Source of the DNA: Streptomyces spinoverrucosus
Lineage (GTDB): Bacteria; Actinomycetota; Actinomycetes; Streptomycetales; Streptomycetaceae
Direction of reading: 5' to 3'
NCBI RefSeq assembly: GCF_006539505.1
Contig: NZ_BJND01000045.1
Span: 23,047-87,046 of the forward strand
DNA length: 64,000 nucleotides
The notes under the pieces were generated by a model. The model searched no databases, had not been told where the DNA came from, and worked only from the letters and a program-made list of their open reading frames with translations. Each line of letters begins with the position of its first letter. Position 1 is the first letter of the stretch. Both the position numbers and the translations under genes were made by a program. Positions 36,072-45,619 of this stretch are shown here, piece by piece.

Positions 36072-38288
36072 ATGCCTTCCGCACGGTACGAAGCCGTCGC
36101 AGCAACCCGCCCCCGCATTCGACGCGACGTCCTGTTCACGGAGACCCCCGACGGCGTCCTCTTCCACAACGCCGACGGCGGCTTCCGGCTGACGGCCAAG
36201 TCGGCCTACCGCTTCGCCACCCTGCTCGTGCCGCATCTCAACGGCGAGCACACCGTCGCCGAGATCTGTGCGGGCTTCGGTGACCGGCAGCGCGTGATGG
36301 TCGGCGAGCTCGTCGGCACCTTGTACGAGCGGGGCTTCGCCCGGGACGTCCCTTCCAGACCCTCGCCGGACGCGTTCGACGGGCCCGAGCCGACCGACGA
36401 CGTGGCGCGCCGCTACGCGGCCCAGATCGCCTACACCGACCATTACGCCGACGACCCCGCGCGGCGCTTCCAGCGGTTCCGCGACACCCGGGTGGCCGTC
36501 GTCGGCAATGATCTCGTGGCCCGCTGGTGCGTCCTGAGCCTGCTCCGCAACGGCAGCGCCACCATCGGCGTACTGCCGGGGCTCGACCGGGACGGGATCG
36601 CCGACGAGGCGGAGGCCGCCGGTGCCGACGGCTGCCCGGTCGACGTCCACGACCTCGCCGTGTCCGAGGGCCCGCACGCACCGCTCACCTGGGCGGACTT
36701 CGAGGGATACGACGTCGTCATCGTCACGGGCGGGCCCGAGGCGCCCCGGACCGTGTTCCCGCTGCTGCGTGCCGGGGTGCCCGCGGGCCGCACCCTCATA
36801 CCGGCCTGGTCGTTCGGCCGGCACGCGGTCGTCGGTCCGTCGATGTCGGCCCAGGCGACGGGGTGTTGGGCGTGTGCCGTGCTGCGCCTGGGGGCGGGCG
36901 GCGGCGCTGCGCAGGCCGCCGACGTGTGGAGCTCCCTCGCGCTCGACCAGCCGGCTGCCGCGCCGGTTCCCGGAGCCCGCCCCGGCCGGCCGCTGGCCGC
37001 GATGCTCGGCAACCTGCTCGGCTACGAGGTGTTCAAGACGGCGACGGGCGCGCTGCCCGCCGAGACGGCAGGACAACTGATCATCCAGGACATGGAGTCG
37101 CTCGACGTCGCCTCGGAGCCGCTGCTGCCCCATCCCCGGTGTCCCTGGTGCGCGGACGACGCGGAGGCGGATCTTCCCGAGGTGGATCTCGCGAGCGCGG
37201 ACACGAACGGCGACGCGCTCGCGCTGCCCACCGTCGACACGGCCCGCGACGCGGACGCCCTGGTGGAAGCGCTCAACCACCGCTCGGTGCTGCTGCGCCG
37301 GCACGCCGGTGTCTTCTCTCGCTACGACGACGAGGGCATCACGCAGACACCGCTCAAGCTCAGCGTCGTGGAGCTTGCCCTCGGCCACGGACGCCTCAGC
37401 CGTATCGCCGCCGCCGACGTCCACCACGTGGCGGGGGCGCGGATGCGCGCCCTGCACCGCGCCGCAGAGGCCTACGCCGAGCACGTCGTCCCGCACTCCC
37501 ACGCCGGGGCGCCGGAGCCCACCGTCCGCCTGGCCCCGGCCGAGTTGGGCACCTGGAGCGGCATCGGCGGTGCGCCGACCGACGTACGCGGGTGGGTCGC
37601 CGCGACCTCTCTGCTCACCAAGGAGCGGTTCCTGGTGCCGGGTGAGGCCGTACGTCCGTTCGGTGCCGACAATCGCGACCGGCTCTTCGAGGCGACCGGC
37701 GCCGGCATGAGTGCGGGTGCGAGTGTCACGGACGCTGCCGCGCAGGGCATGCTGTCGGCCCTCGCGTACGACGCGCTCCAGCGGGCGATACGGGGTTCCG
37801 GCGTGCCGAGGATCGCCGTTCCTGACGACGCCGATCCCGAGCTCACCTTCCTGGTGCGTTCCGCCGCCAATCTCGGCGTCGAGGCCGAACTGCTCGACCT
37901 CGGTGAGCGGGAGCGTTCCGGGGTGGCGGTGGTACTGGCCCGGGCCGGGGCCCGCTGGGCGGTGGCGGCCGAGTTGTCGTACCCGGCCGCGGCGTCGGCG
38001 GCGCTGCGTGACCTGCTGGGGGAGGTCCAGCTGGAGCAGCAAGGCTTCGCGGAGGGGACCTCGTTCGGGGCTCCGGTGCTCGGCGACCTCGATCCGCGTG
38101 CGCTGGCCGTCTCCGGGACCGTGACCGCCACGCGGGCGGACACGCCGTCGTGGACGGACGTGCTGCGCCGGCTCGGCGAACAGCGCCGTGACGCCCTGGT
38201 CGTACCGACGGGCTCCGCGGACCTGGAGCGTGCCGGTGTCCACGTGGTCCGCGTCCTGCTGACGTCGGAGGCCCGGCGTGTCGGTTAG
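36072..38288 (+). CDS. Leader-peptide-binding cyclodehydratase partner (ocin-ThiF/E1-like) with a degenerate YcaO C-terminus
   Basis: The 738-residue protein starts behind GAGGTGA. Residues about 1-95 form a winged-helix RiPP recognition element (VLFHNADGGFRLTAKSAYRF). About 135-365 is an E1/ThiF-like domain (RVAVVGNDLVARWCVLSLLR) with a zinc tetrathiolate from Cys265/Cys268 (GCWACAV) and Cys357/Cys360 (RCPWC). The remaining 370 residues resemble a YcaO domain: HRSVLLRRHAGVFSRYDDEG aligns with its start, and TGAGMSAGASVTDAAAQGML with the SNGxAxG/EAxxxGLxExxERD motif. The ATP-binding acidic residues and the C-terminal PxPxP are absent. It should bind the leader and present the core to the YcaO enzymes. 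Its stop overlaps the YcaO start by 11 bases. Confidence 0.88.
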   Translation: MPSARYEAVAATRPRIRRDVLFTETPDGVLFHNADGGFRLTAKSAYRFATLLVPHLNGEHTVAEICAGFGDRQRVMVGELVGTLYERGFARDVPSRPSPDAFDGPEPTDDVARRYAAQIAYTDHYADDPARRFQRFRDTRVAVVGNDLVARWCVLSLLRNGSATIGVLPGLDRDGIADEAEAAGADGCPVDVHDLAVSEGPHAPLTWADFEGYDVVIVTGGPEAPRTVFPLLRAGVPAGRTLIPAWSFGRHAVVGPSMSAQATGCWACAVLRLGAGGGAAQAADVWSSLALDQPAAAPVPGARPGRPLAAMLGNLLGYEVFKTATGALPAETAGQLIIQDMESLDVASEPLLPHPRCPWCADDAEADLPEVDLASADTNGDALALPTVDTARDADALVEALNHRSVLLRRHAGVFSRYDDEGITQTPLKLSVVELALGHGRLSRIAAADVHHVAGARMRALHRAAEAYAEHVVPHSHAGAPEPTVRLAPAELGTWSGIGGAPTDVRGWVAATSLLTKERFLVPGEAVRPFGADNRDRLFEATGAGMSAGASVTDAAAQGMLSALAYDALQRAIRGSGVPRIAVPDDADPELTFLVRSAANLGVEAELLDLGERERSGVAVVLARAGARWAVAAELSYPAAASAALRDLLGEVQLEQQGFAEGTSFGAPVLGDLDPRALAVSGTVTATRADTPSWTDVLRRLGEQRRDALVVPTGSADLERAGVHVVRVLLTSEARRVG

Positions 38289-40200
38289 TACGACGGCCAG
38301 GTCGGCCCCCGCACCGGGTCCGGTGCGCCTCGTCGCCGACCTGCTGCGGACGGCGCTGGACGGGCAGGGCCACGGTGACCTCGCCGTGTCGGTGCGTGCG
38401 CTGGGCTTCGGCGACGCGTTCGCCGAGGGCCGCAGCCCCCGCACGCAGGGCACCGTCCCCGTCCACCTGTACGCGCGGCAGGCCATCGTCGGCCCCTTCC
38501 CCGGCGACGGCGCGTCGCCCTGCCCGCAGTGCCTGACCAGGCGCTGGCAGGCGGTCCGTTCGGTGGCGCTGCGCGACGCCCTCGAACTGGGCGGCGCCAC
38601 GCACGAGTCCGGGCCCTGGCCGTACGCCGTCCCGTTCGCCGCCGACGCGCTCGCCTCGCTCGTGGCCCAGGCACACGCGCACCCGGCGCGCGAGCCCTTC
38701 CCGGACGTCCATGTGCTGGACCTGGAGTCGCTGTCGGTCCGCCGGTATCCCCTCGTCCCCGACCCCCAGTGCCCGGCCTGCTCCCGGCCCGTCCCCGACA
38801 CGCCCGAGGGCGCCGTCGTCACCCTGGCCCCCGCGCCGAAGCACGCGCCGGGGACCTTCCGGCTGCGGAGCATCGAGGCGTACGACATCGATGTGGCGGC
38901 CTTCGCGAACCCGGTGTGCGGTGCGCTCGGCCCGTCCGTCGTCCAGGATGTCTCGTCCACGTCCACGTCGGCGACCATCGGCTGCTTCTCGATGCGTTCC
39001 GGGGAGTATCTGCGGGAGACGTTCTGGGGCGGACACGCGAGCTCGTTCGACACCAGTGCGCGGATCGGAGTCCTCGAAGGGCTGGAGCGGTACGCGGGCA
39101 TGCGGGCGCGCGGCAAGCGGACGACGGTGACCGGGACGCTCGACGAGTTCGGCGCCGACGCGGTCGACCCGAGGCAGGTGGGGCTCTACTCGGAGGCGTT
39201 CCACCGGGAGAATCCGCACGTCCTGCCGTTCACGCCGGACCGTGAGATCCCTTGGGTGTGGGGCTACTCCCTGCGGGACCGGGCTCCGCGGCTGGTGCCC
39301 GAGATCCTGACGTACTATCACGCGCCCGGCCTGGAGAACCGGTTCGTCCAGGAGAGCTCCAACGGCTGTGCGTCTGGCGGCTGTGTCGAGGAGGCGGTCT
39401 ACTTCGGCCTGATGGAGGTCGTCGAGCGGGACGCCTTCCTCCTCGCCTGGTACGGGCGGCAGCCGCTGCCGGAGATCGACCCCGCCACCAGCGCCCGCCC
39501 CGCCACCCGGCACATGGTGGACCGGCTGGCGATGTACGGCTACCGGGCCCGATTCTTCGACACCCGCATCACCTTCCCGATCCCCGTGGTCACCGGCGTC
39601 GCGGAACGAGTGGACGGCGGCCTGGGCCGGATGTGCTTCGGCGCGGGCGCCGGGCTCGATCCGGAGTCCGCGCTGGACGCGGCGTTGTGCGAGATAGCCA
39701 CCGACGCGGTCAATCTCCAGGGCAGATCCCTGCGCGACGAGGCCAGGCTGCGCGCCATGGCGGAGGACTTCTCGAGGGTGACCGCGCTGCACGACCACCC
39801 GCTCGTCTACGGCATCCCCGAGATGGGCGTCCACGCCGACTTCCTGCTGCGTGCCCCGGCCACGCGGCCGCCGCTCGCGGTCTCCGATCTCGCCTGGCCG
39901 GACGACTGCGGTGCGCCCGCCTCGGCCGACCTGCGGGACGACCTGGAGCGGTGTGTCGCCGCGGTGGCCGCCGCCGGGTTCGACGTGGTGGTCGTGGACC
40001 AGACCCTGCCCGAGCAGCGGCGGCTGGGCCTGCACACCTTCAGCGTCCTCGTCCCGGGGCTGCTGCCGATCGACTTCGGCTGGTCGCGCCAGCGTGCCCT
40101 GGGCATGCCGCGGCTGCGCACCGCACTGCGCGAGGCGGGGCTGCGCGAGCGGGACCTGGAACCGGCCGACCTCAATCCGGCCCCGCACCCGTTCCCGTGA
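38278..40200 (+). CDS. YcaO azoline-forming cyclodehydratase, copy 1
   Basis: The gene starts with GTG at 38278 inside the end of the previous gene, behind GGAGG. The 640-residue protein has an N-terminal zinc-type domain (CPQC at 82-85, CPAC at 165-168). A full YcaO domain (about 255-640) has GVLEGLERYAG, ESSNGCASGGCVEEAVYFGL, MEVVERDAFLLAWYG and ERVDGGLGRMCFGAGAGLDP. It ends NPAPHPFP, a C-terminal PxPxP motif needed for activity in characterised members. It uses ATP to activate the peptide amide and cyclise Cys (and possibly Ser/Thr) side chains to thiazoline or oxazoline. A close paralogue closes the operon at 48485. Confidence 0.93.
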   Translation: MSVSTTARSAPAPGPVRLVADLLRTALDGQGHGDLAVSVRALGFGDAFAEGRSPRTQGTVPVHLYARQAIVGPFPGDGASPCPQCLTRRWQAVRSVALRDALELGGATHESGPWPYAVPFAADALASLVAQAHAHPAREPFPDVHVLDLESLSVRRYPLVPDPQCPACSRPVPDTPEGAVVTLAPAPKHAPGTFRLRSIEAYDIDVAAFANPVCGALGPSVVQDVSSTSTSATIGCFSMRSGEYLRETFWGGHASSFDTSARIGVLEGLERYAGMRARGKRTTVTGTLDEFGADAVDPRQVGLYSEAFHRENPHVLPFTPDREIPWVWGYSLRDRAPRLVPEILTYYHAPGLENRFVQESSNGCASGGCVEEAVYFGLMEVVERDAFLLAWYGRQPLPEIDPATSARPATRHMVDRLAMYGYRARFFDTRITFPIPVVTGVAERVDGGLGRMCFGAGAGLDPESALDAALCEIATDAVNLQGRSLRDEARLRAMAEDFSRVTALHDHPLVYGIPEMGVHADFLLRAPATRPPLAVSDLAWPDDCGAPASADLRDDLERCVAAVAAAGFDVVVVDQTLPEQRRLGLHTFSVLVPGLLPIDFGWSRQRALGMPRLRTALREAGLRERDLEPADLNPAPHPFP

Positions 40201-40256
40201 CCGCCCGACCCGCACCGCACTGCTCCAAGCCCCATGCCACAGCAGAGGAGACTTCC

Positions 40257-41843
40257 ATGGGCTACGCCCATGAATACGCCACGGCCATCATGCACCGGGG
40301 CCGTGTTCCGATGGAGCCGGCCGACTTCGTGCCCGACTGGGCGGACCGGCCGCGCAAGGCGAAGTACTACCCGGGTGCCGAGTCGTTCCCGCTGCCCGAC
40401 ACGACGTACCCCTCGCACGCCACGGTGACGGCCGGCTGCCTGCCCGACGGCAATTCCGGCGAGGCACTGCCCTTCTCGCTGCCCCTGCTGTCCGGCATGC
40501 TGCTGGACTCCTACGGGCTGGTGGGCAGACGCCTCGGCGTGCAGGCCAACACCGACCTCGGGGCCCTCCCCCACTACCCGCAGGCCAACTGGTCCCGGGG
40601 CACGGCCTCGGGCGGCGGTCTGTATCCCGTGAGCGTCTACTGGGTCTCGGGCCCGTCCGGACCACTCGCGCCCGGCGCGCACTACTACTCCCCGCCGCAC
40701 CACGCCATGCAGCGCCTTTTGGCGGGCGACGTGAGCGGCGAGGTCCGCGCGGCCCTCGGGGCGCACGGCGAGGCGACGGACCAGTACCTGGTGCTGGGCG
40801 TCAAGTACTGGCAGAACGCGTTCAAGTACAACAGTTTCTCCTTCCACGCCGTGAGCATGGACGTCGGAGCGCTGCTGCAGACCTGGCACATCTGGGCACG
40901 TGCCCGTGGACTGCGGCTGGCACCCGCCCTCTGGTTCGACGAGGCACGGCTGTCCCGGCTGCTCGGACTGGGCGAGGACGAGGAAGGGCTGTTCGCCGTC
41001 GTACCGCTGCTCTGGGACACACAACGGTCCACCTCCGACGCCCCGGAGTCAGTCGGTGCGGCCGTCACCCGGCAGGACCTGGAACGGTCCCGGACCGTGC
41101 TCGACTTCGACACGCTGCGGCGCATCCACCGCGCGACGGCCGAACACGCGACGGACCGCCCGGCGCCCGGCGCGCTCGACAGCAGCGCACCGGCCGCCCT
41201 TGCCGGGACCGCGGATCCGGTCGCGCTGCCGTCCGCCGCGTTGCCCGAGGTCAGTCTGCGTGCGGCGCTGCGCGCGCGGCGCAGCAGCTTCGGCCGCTTC
41301 GACGCGACCGTCCCGGTGACCGCGGCGCAGTTGGCCACCACGCTCGCCGCCTGCGCCGAGGCACGGCTGCACAGCGACGCCGAACCCGACGGCACGCCAC
41401 GGCTCGCACGGCTGTACGCCTTCGTCAACCACGTCGACGGCGTCGAACCCGGTGCGTACGCCTACGAACCCGGCACCCACACCCTGCAGTTGGTGGTGCC
41501 GGGCGCGCCGGGCTCGTTCCTGCAGCGGAACTACTTCCTGTCCAACTACAACCTCGAACAGGCTGCCGCCGTGATCGTTCCGGCGATGCGTACCACGGCA
41601 GTCCTCGACGCCGTCGGCGATCGGGGTTACCGGCTGGTCAATGCCACCGTCGGGGCGATCGCGCAGACCTTCTACACCGCAGCGGCCGCGCTGGGGCTCG
41701 GCGCCGGTGTCGCCCTCGGCTTCGACAACATCTCCTACATCGAGGAGCTCGGCCTGGAGAACTCCGGGGAAGCGCCCCTGCTGATCATGCTGCTCGGCAA
41801 CGAGCGGCCGCAGCCCGCCGACTTCCGCTCCGACATCGCCTGA
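40257..41843 (+). CDS. SagB-type FMN-dependent azoline dehydrogenase (tandem nitroreductase domains)
   Basis: The ATG at 40257 is preceded by AGAGGAG. The 528-residue protein has two nitroreductase-like halves. The first (about 60-290) has ASGGGLYPVSVYWV and KYWQNAFKYNSFSFHAVSMD VGALLQT, the SagB signature. The second (about 345-528) has SLRAALRARRSSFGRFDATV, QRNYFLSNYNLEQAAAVIVP and VGAIAQTFYTAAAALGLGAG. It should oxidise azolines formed by the YcaO enzymes to aromatic thiazoles or oxazoles using FMN. It is 56 bases after YcaO copy 1 and 12 bases before the dehydratase gene. Confidence 0.92.
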   Translation: MGYAHEYATAIMHRGRVPMEPADFVPDWADRPRKAKYYPGAESFPLPDTTYPSHATVTAGCLPDGNSGEALPFSLPLLSGMLLDSYGLVGRRLGVQANTDLGALPHYPQANWSRGTASGGGLYPVSVYWVSGPSGPLAPGAHYYSPPHHAMQRLLAGDVSGEVRAALGAHGEATDQYLVLGVKYWQNAFKYNSFSFHAVSMDVGALLQTWHIWARARGLRLAPALWFDEARLSRLLGLGEDEEGLFAVVPLLWDTQRSTSDAPESVGAAVTRQDLERSRTVLDFDTLRRIHRATAEHATDRPAPGALDSSAPAALAGTADPVALPSAALPEVSLRAALRARRSSFGRFDATVPVTAAQLATTLAACAEARLHSDAEPDGTPRLARLYAFVNHVDGVEPGAYAYEPGTHTLQLVVPGAPGSFLQRNYFLSNYNLEQAAAVIVPAMRTTAVLDAVGDRGYRLVNATVGAIAQTFYTAAAALGLGAGVALGFDNISYIEELGLENSGEAPLLIMLLGNERPQPADFRSDIA

Positions 41844-41855
41844 CAGGGGGCCGCC

Positions 41856-44576
41856 GTGACACGAAGAACCAGTTGGCAGCCGGGCCGGCGCTTCCTCCTG
41901 CGGGTGGCCGGCCTGCCCATCGAGACCGTCCGTGACCTGCGCTGCCCCGACACCGCCCGCTGGGCCGACGAGGTCCTGTCCGCCGAGCAGGATCTGCTCG
42001 AACGCGGCCGGGAACTGAGCGACGTACTCCATGCGCTCGTACCGGCCGCCGACCAGGTCTTCCCCGACGACGAGGGCGTCATACGCCGTCAGCTGCTCGC
42101 CCTGCGCCGGGACATCTTCAACAACCGGCTGCCCGCGCACCCCGCCGACGTCCTGACGCTGCTCGCCACGCTGGATTCCGGCGTGGCCGAGCGGGCCGGA
42201 CGATGGCTGGACGACCGCCGCGCGCTGGCCGGCCTGCACGCCCACGGCCGGGAGGTGCTGAGCGGCGAACTCGACCGGACGCGCGGGGCGCTGCGGGCGC
42301 TGCTGCAGGAGGACCGGCTGCGCCATGGACTCCTGCTGGCCTCACCGACCCTCGAAGCCCGCTTGGAGCCGTACGTGCGCCTCGGCGTGGGCGAGCGGCC
42401 CGACAAGCGGCTGCGGAAAGTGGAACGCTCGGTGCTGTCGTACCTGTACCGGACGGCCTGCAAGACCAGCCCGTTCAGCACGTTCACCGGCGTCGCCCTC
42501 GGCGCCTTCGACGACAGCGACGACCCCTCCGTGCGCATCCGGGCCGACTGGCGGGGCCGGGTGCGGCTGAACGTCGTCGTGCTCGCCCGGTTCGCGGAGC
42601 AGATCCTCACCTCCCCCGCGCTGCGCGCCGACCTTCCCGTCCGGCTCGCGTCGGGCTGGGGCAGTGACGACCAGCGCGTGCGGTACGTGCGCCGCTGGGT
42701 CACCACCGGCGACGACGACGCCGCGGTCACCTTCGACGCGGTCAAGGACCGGCTGTTCTTTCTGCGCCGCAGCGGCACCCTGGACCGGCTCATCGCCCTG
42801 CTGAGCGAGCGGGAGCTGCGCTACCGGGAGGTGGTCGACTGGCTCCGCGCCGAGTACGACGGGCAGGCGGACGCCGAGCTGTGCGAGACGTACGTGGCCG
42901 CGCTGCTGCACCTGGGCATGATCCGCGTGCCCTGCCTGGACACCGACGTGCACACCGTCGACCCGCTGCGGTCCTTCCGCGACGCCCTGCGGGGGCTGGA
43001 CCGTTCCTGGGCGGGCGAACTCGCCGGCGAACTCGGCCATGCCGCCACGCTCATCGAGGAGTACCCGGGCGCGGACACGGCCGGGCGGGCGAAGCTGCTG
43101 CGCCGGCTGCGCGCCTCGCTGAGCGGGGCACAGCGGCTGCTGGGCGCTGCGGAGGTGTCGCTGCCGCAGACGCTGCTGTACGAGGACGCCGACGCGGGCG
43201 AGGACGTGTCGTGCGGGCTGGGCGCCTGGACCGGCGCGGACGGCGGGGCGCTGCGCTCGGTGGAGCGGATCCTTCCGGCGTTCGACCTGACCCTGCCGCA
43301 GCGGGTTACGTTCAAGGGCTTCTTCCTCGCCCGCTACGGCAAGGGCGGCCGGTGCGACGACCTGCTCGGTCTCGTGCACGACTTCCACGAGGACTTCTTC
43401 GACCAGTACCTCTCCTTCACCGCCAAGCGCGCTCCCTTCGACGCGCAGGGTAACTACGTGCCGGAGGAGAACTGGCTGGGGTTGGAAGAGATCAGGGCGC
43501 TGGACCGGGGACGGCGGGCGTTCATCGGCCGGATGCGTGAGCTGTGGGCGGGGTACACGGGTGCGGGCGACGTCGTCCTGGAGGAGGGGCACCTCGCCGA
43601 GGTCGCGGCCGAACTGGACGGCCTCGAAGCGCCGTTCACCCCGCAGAGCCACCACTTGCAGGTGACCTCCGAGGGCGGTGAGCGGCTGCTGGTGCTCAAC
43701 CGCTCCTACGGCGGGCTGTCGTTCCCCTTCAGCCGCTTCACGCATGTCTGGGACGACGGCCCCGGGCTGTCCGACCTGTTGCGGGAGCAGGCCGTGCGGC
43801 TCACACCGCCCGGAGCGGTCCTCGCCGAGCTCACCGGCGGCCCCGTCACGAGCAACCTCAACCTCCACGGACGGCTCACCGACTATCAGATCGTGTGTCC
43901 CGGCGAGGCGAGCAGCGTCCCCGAGGACCGCCGCATCCACCTGGACGATCTGCGCCTGGAGCACGACGAGGCCGCGGACCGCCTGCTGCTGCGCTCCGAG
44001 CGCCTCGGCTGCGAGGTCATCCCCGTGTACCTGGGCTACCTGGTACCCCTCGCCCTGCCGGAAACACCGCGCACGCTGCTCCTGCTGTCGCCGACGTCGA
44101 TGGCGCCGCTGGACGTCTGGGCCGGGGTCCCGCACGGCCCGGCGCACCAGGGGGTCACGCGCCGGCCGCGCGTTAGGCACGGCAACCTCGTCCTGGCGCG
44201 GCGCAGTTGGTCGACCACCGCCGCGTCCTTGCCGATCCGTCCCGCCGGTACCCCGGAGGACGAGGTGTTCCTGGCCTGGCGGCGCTGGTGTCGCGAACAG
44301 GGCCTGCCCGCCCGGGTCTTCGCCACCGTCTCCAGCGGCCCTCGCGGCGGCGCGGGCGCCAAGCCGCAGTACGTCGACTTCGACAGCCCCTTGTCGCTGA
44401 CCGCCTTCGAGTCGCTGGTCAAGTCGCCGGACGACCGGGTCGAGCTGCGCGAGATGCTGCCCGCCGAGCACGGTCTGCACGTCGTCTCCGAGCGCGGCAG
44501 CCACGTCGCCGAACTCTCGGTCGAGACCTTCACCACCACCCGAGGCACCGAGGAGAACGCCCCGTGTCCGAGCTGA
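41856..44576 (+). CDS. Class I lantibiotic-type dehydratase, N-terminal (glutamylation) half of a split LanB
   Basis: The gene has a GTG start. The 906-residue protein carries the Lant_dehydr_N hallmarks: KVERSVLSYLYRTACKTSPF STFTGVALG (about 190-218), RVTFKGFFLARYGKGGRCDD, and late ALPETPRTLLLLSPTSMAPL and RHGNLVLARRSWSTT. In split systems this half uses glutamyl-tRNA to glutamylate Ser and Thr of the core. It lacks the SpaB_C elimination domain, which is encoded by the next gene with a 13-base overlap. Length and layout match the split LanB pairs of goadsporin and thiopeptide clusters. Confidence 0.93.
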   Translation: MTRRTSWQPGRRFLLRVAGLPIETVRDLRCPDTARWADEVLSAEQDLLERGRELSDVLHALVPAADQVFPDDEGVIRRQLLALRRDIFNNRLPAHPADVLTLLATLDSGVAERAGRWLDDRRALAGLHAHGREVLSGELDRTRGALRALLQEDRLRHGLLLASPTLEARLEPYVRLGVGERPDKRLRKVERSVLSYLYRTACKTSPFSTFTGVALGAFDDSDDPSVRIRADWRGRVRLNVVVLARFAEQILTSPALRADLPVRLASGWGSDDQRVRYVRRWVTTGDDDAAVTFDAVKDRLFFLRRSGTLDRLIALLSERELRYREVVDWLRAEYDGQADAELCETYVAALLHLGMIRVPCLDTDVHTVDPLRSFRDALRGLDRSWAGELAGELGHAATLIEEYPGADTAGRAKLLRRLRASLSGAQRLLGAAEVSLPQTLLYEDADAGEDVSCGLGAWTGADGGALRSVERILPAFDLTLPQRVTFKGFFLARYGKGGRCDDLLGLVHDFHEDFFDQYLSFTAKRAPFDAQGNYVPEENWLGLEEIRALDRGRRAFIGRMRELWAGYTGAGDVVLEEGHLAEVAAELDGLEAPFTPQSHHLQVTSEGGERLLVLNRSYGGLSFPFSRFTHVWDDGPGLSDLLREQAVRLTPPGAVLAELTGGPVTSNLNLHGRLTDYQIVCPGEASSVPEDRRIHLDDLRLEHDEAADRLLLRSERLGCEVIPVYLGYLVPLALPETPRTLLLLSPTSMAPLDVWAGVPHGPAHQGVTRRPRVRHGNLVLARRSWSTTAASLPIRPAGTPEDEVFLAWRRWCREQGLPARVFATVSSGPRGGAGAKPQYVDFDSPLSLTAFESLVKSPDDRVELREMLPAEHGLHVVSERGSHVAELSVETFTTTRGTEENAPCPS

Positions 44577-45619
44577 CCCCTTCCCCCGGCGCGTGGCAGG
44601 CCATGCACATCTTCTACGCCGCCAACCCCCAGCCGCTGCTGGTGAACTGCGTCGGCCCGCTGATCGCGGGACTCAAGGACGACGGGCTGCTCGCCGGTCA
44701 CTTCTTCATCAACTACTGGCTTGAGGGCCCGCACGTACGGCTGCGCCTCAAACCGGCGACCGAGGAGGCGACGCCCGAAGTGCGCCGCCGCGCCGAGGAG
44801 TCCGTCGACGCCTTCCTGCGCAGCCGGCCGGCCCTCTACGAGGTCGACTCCGGTTTCCTCAACGAGTTCTACAACGCGCTCTTCGAGATCGAGTTCCCGG
44901 AGGGCGACCGCGGGGACTTCATGGGCGACGACGGCCGGATGCGGCTGCGGCCGAACAATTCGCGTTCCTATGAGCCGTACGAGCCCGAGTACGGCAAGTA
45001 CGGCGGACCCGCCGGCGTCGCCCTGGCCGAGTGGCACTTCGCGCACTCCAGCGATCTCGTCATCGACGCGCTGGGCACCATGAACCTGCACCTGCGGACC
45101 GTGCTGCTGGGTACGTCGGCGCAGTTGATGATGGTCATGGCGGGCTGTTTCCTGGCCGACGACGACGAACTCGCCGACTACCTGGAGCGTTACTACGAGT
45201 TCTGGCACCGTGCCTTCCCCGGCACCGGCTTCATCGGCTCGACGGAGTACGACCGCAACTACGCCGAGATGGCCCCGCGCCTCGGCCGCCGCTTCGACGA
45301 GATACGCCGGGCCATCGCCACGGACCGGCTCGACCGGTTGCCTGCCTTCCTGCGCGGCTGGGCGGCGCACTGCCTGGAGTTGCGGGAGAAGGCGGTCGCT
45401 CTGGCCGAGGCGGGCGAGCTCGTCTTCCGCTCCTGGGACGGCACCCGCGACGAACAGGTCACCGACCCCGCCGTCGCCCTTCCGCTGCTGCTGTCGCCGT
45501 ACATGCACATGACCAACAACCGCCTCCATGTGACGATCCGCGACGAGGCGTACCTCTCGCACATTCTCGGCCGGGTCCTGCGCTCCGGCACCAGAGGCAC
45601 GACGGAGGCCGTCTCATGA
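44564..45619 (+). CDS. SpaB_C / thiopeptide-type elimination domain, C-terminal half of the split LanB
   Basis: The gene starts with GTG at 44564 inside the end of the LanB gene, behind GAGGAG. The 351-residue protein begins with the elimination-domain pattern GAWQAMHIFYAANPQPLLVN, FFINYWLEGPHVRLRLKP, and later YEPYEPEYGKYGGPAGVALA EWHFAHSS. It should remove glutamate from glutamylated Ser/Thr to give dehydroalanine and dehydrobutyrine. Thiopeptide pyridine synthases share this fold, but as the only such protein here, immediately coupled to the glutamylation half, elimination is the better call. Confidence 0.9.
   Translation: MSELTPSPGAWQAMHIFYAANPQPLLVNCVGPLIAGLKDDGLLAGHFFINYWLEGPHVRLRLKPATEEATPEVRRRAEESVDAFLRSRPALYEVDSGFLNEFYNALFEIEFPEGDRGDFMGDDGRMRLRPNNSRSYEPYEPEYGKYGGPAGVALAEWHFAHSSDLVIDALGTMNLHLRTVLLGTSAQLMMVMAGCFLADDDELADYLERYYEFWHRAFPGTGFIGSTEYDRNYAEMAPRLGRRFDEIRRAIATDRLDRLPAFLRGWAAHCLELREKAVALAEAGELVFRSWDGTRDEQVTDPAVALPLLLSPYMHMTNNRLHVTIRDEAYLSHILGRVLRSGTRGTTEAVS

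Noticed and set aside
36036..39116. A 1,026-residue reverse-strand open frame across the first RiPP genes
   Set aside because: It is antisense to two clear enzyme genes and its translation is Arg/Gly/Val-rich without any motif, a typical high-GC shadow.
44564..45619. Assignment as a thiopeptide pyridine synthase
   Set aside because: It is the only SpaB_C-type protein and overlaps the glutamylation half by 13 bases, as expected for the elimination partner.
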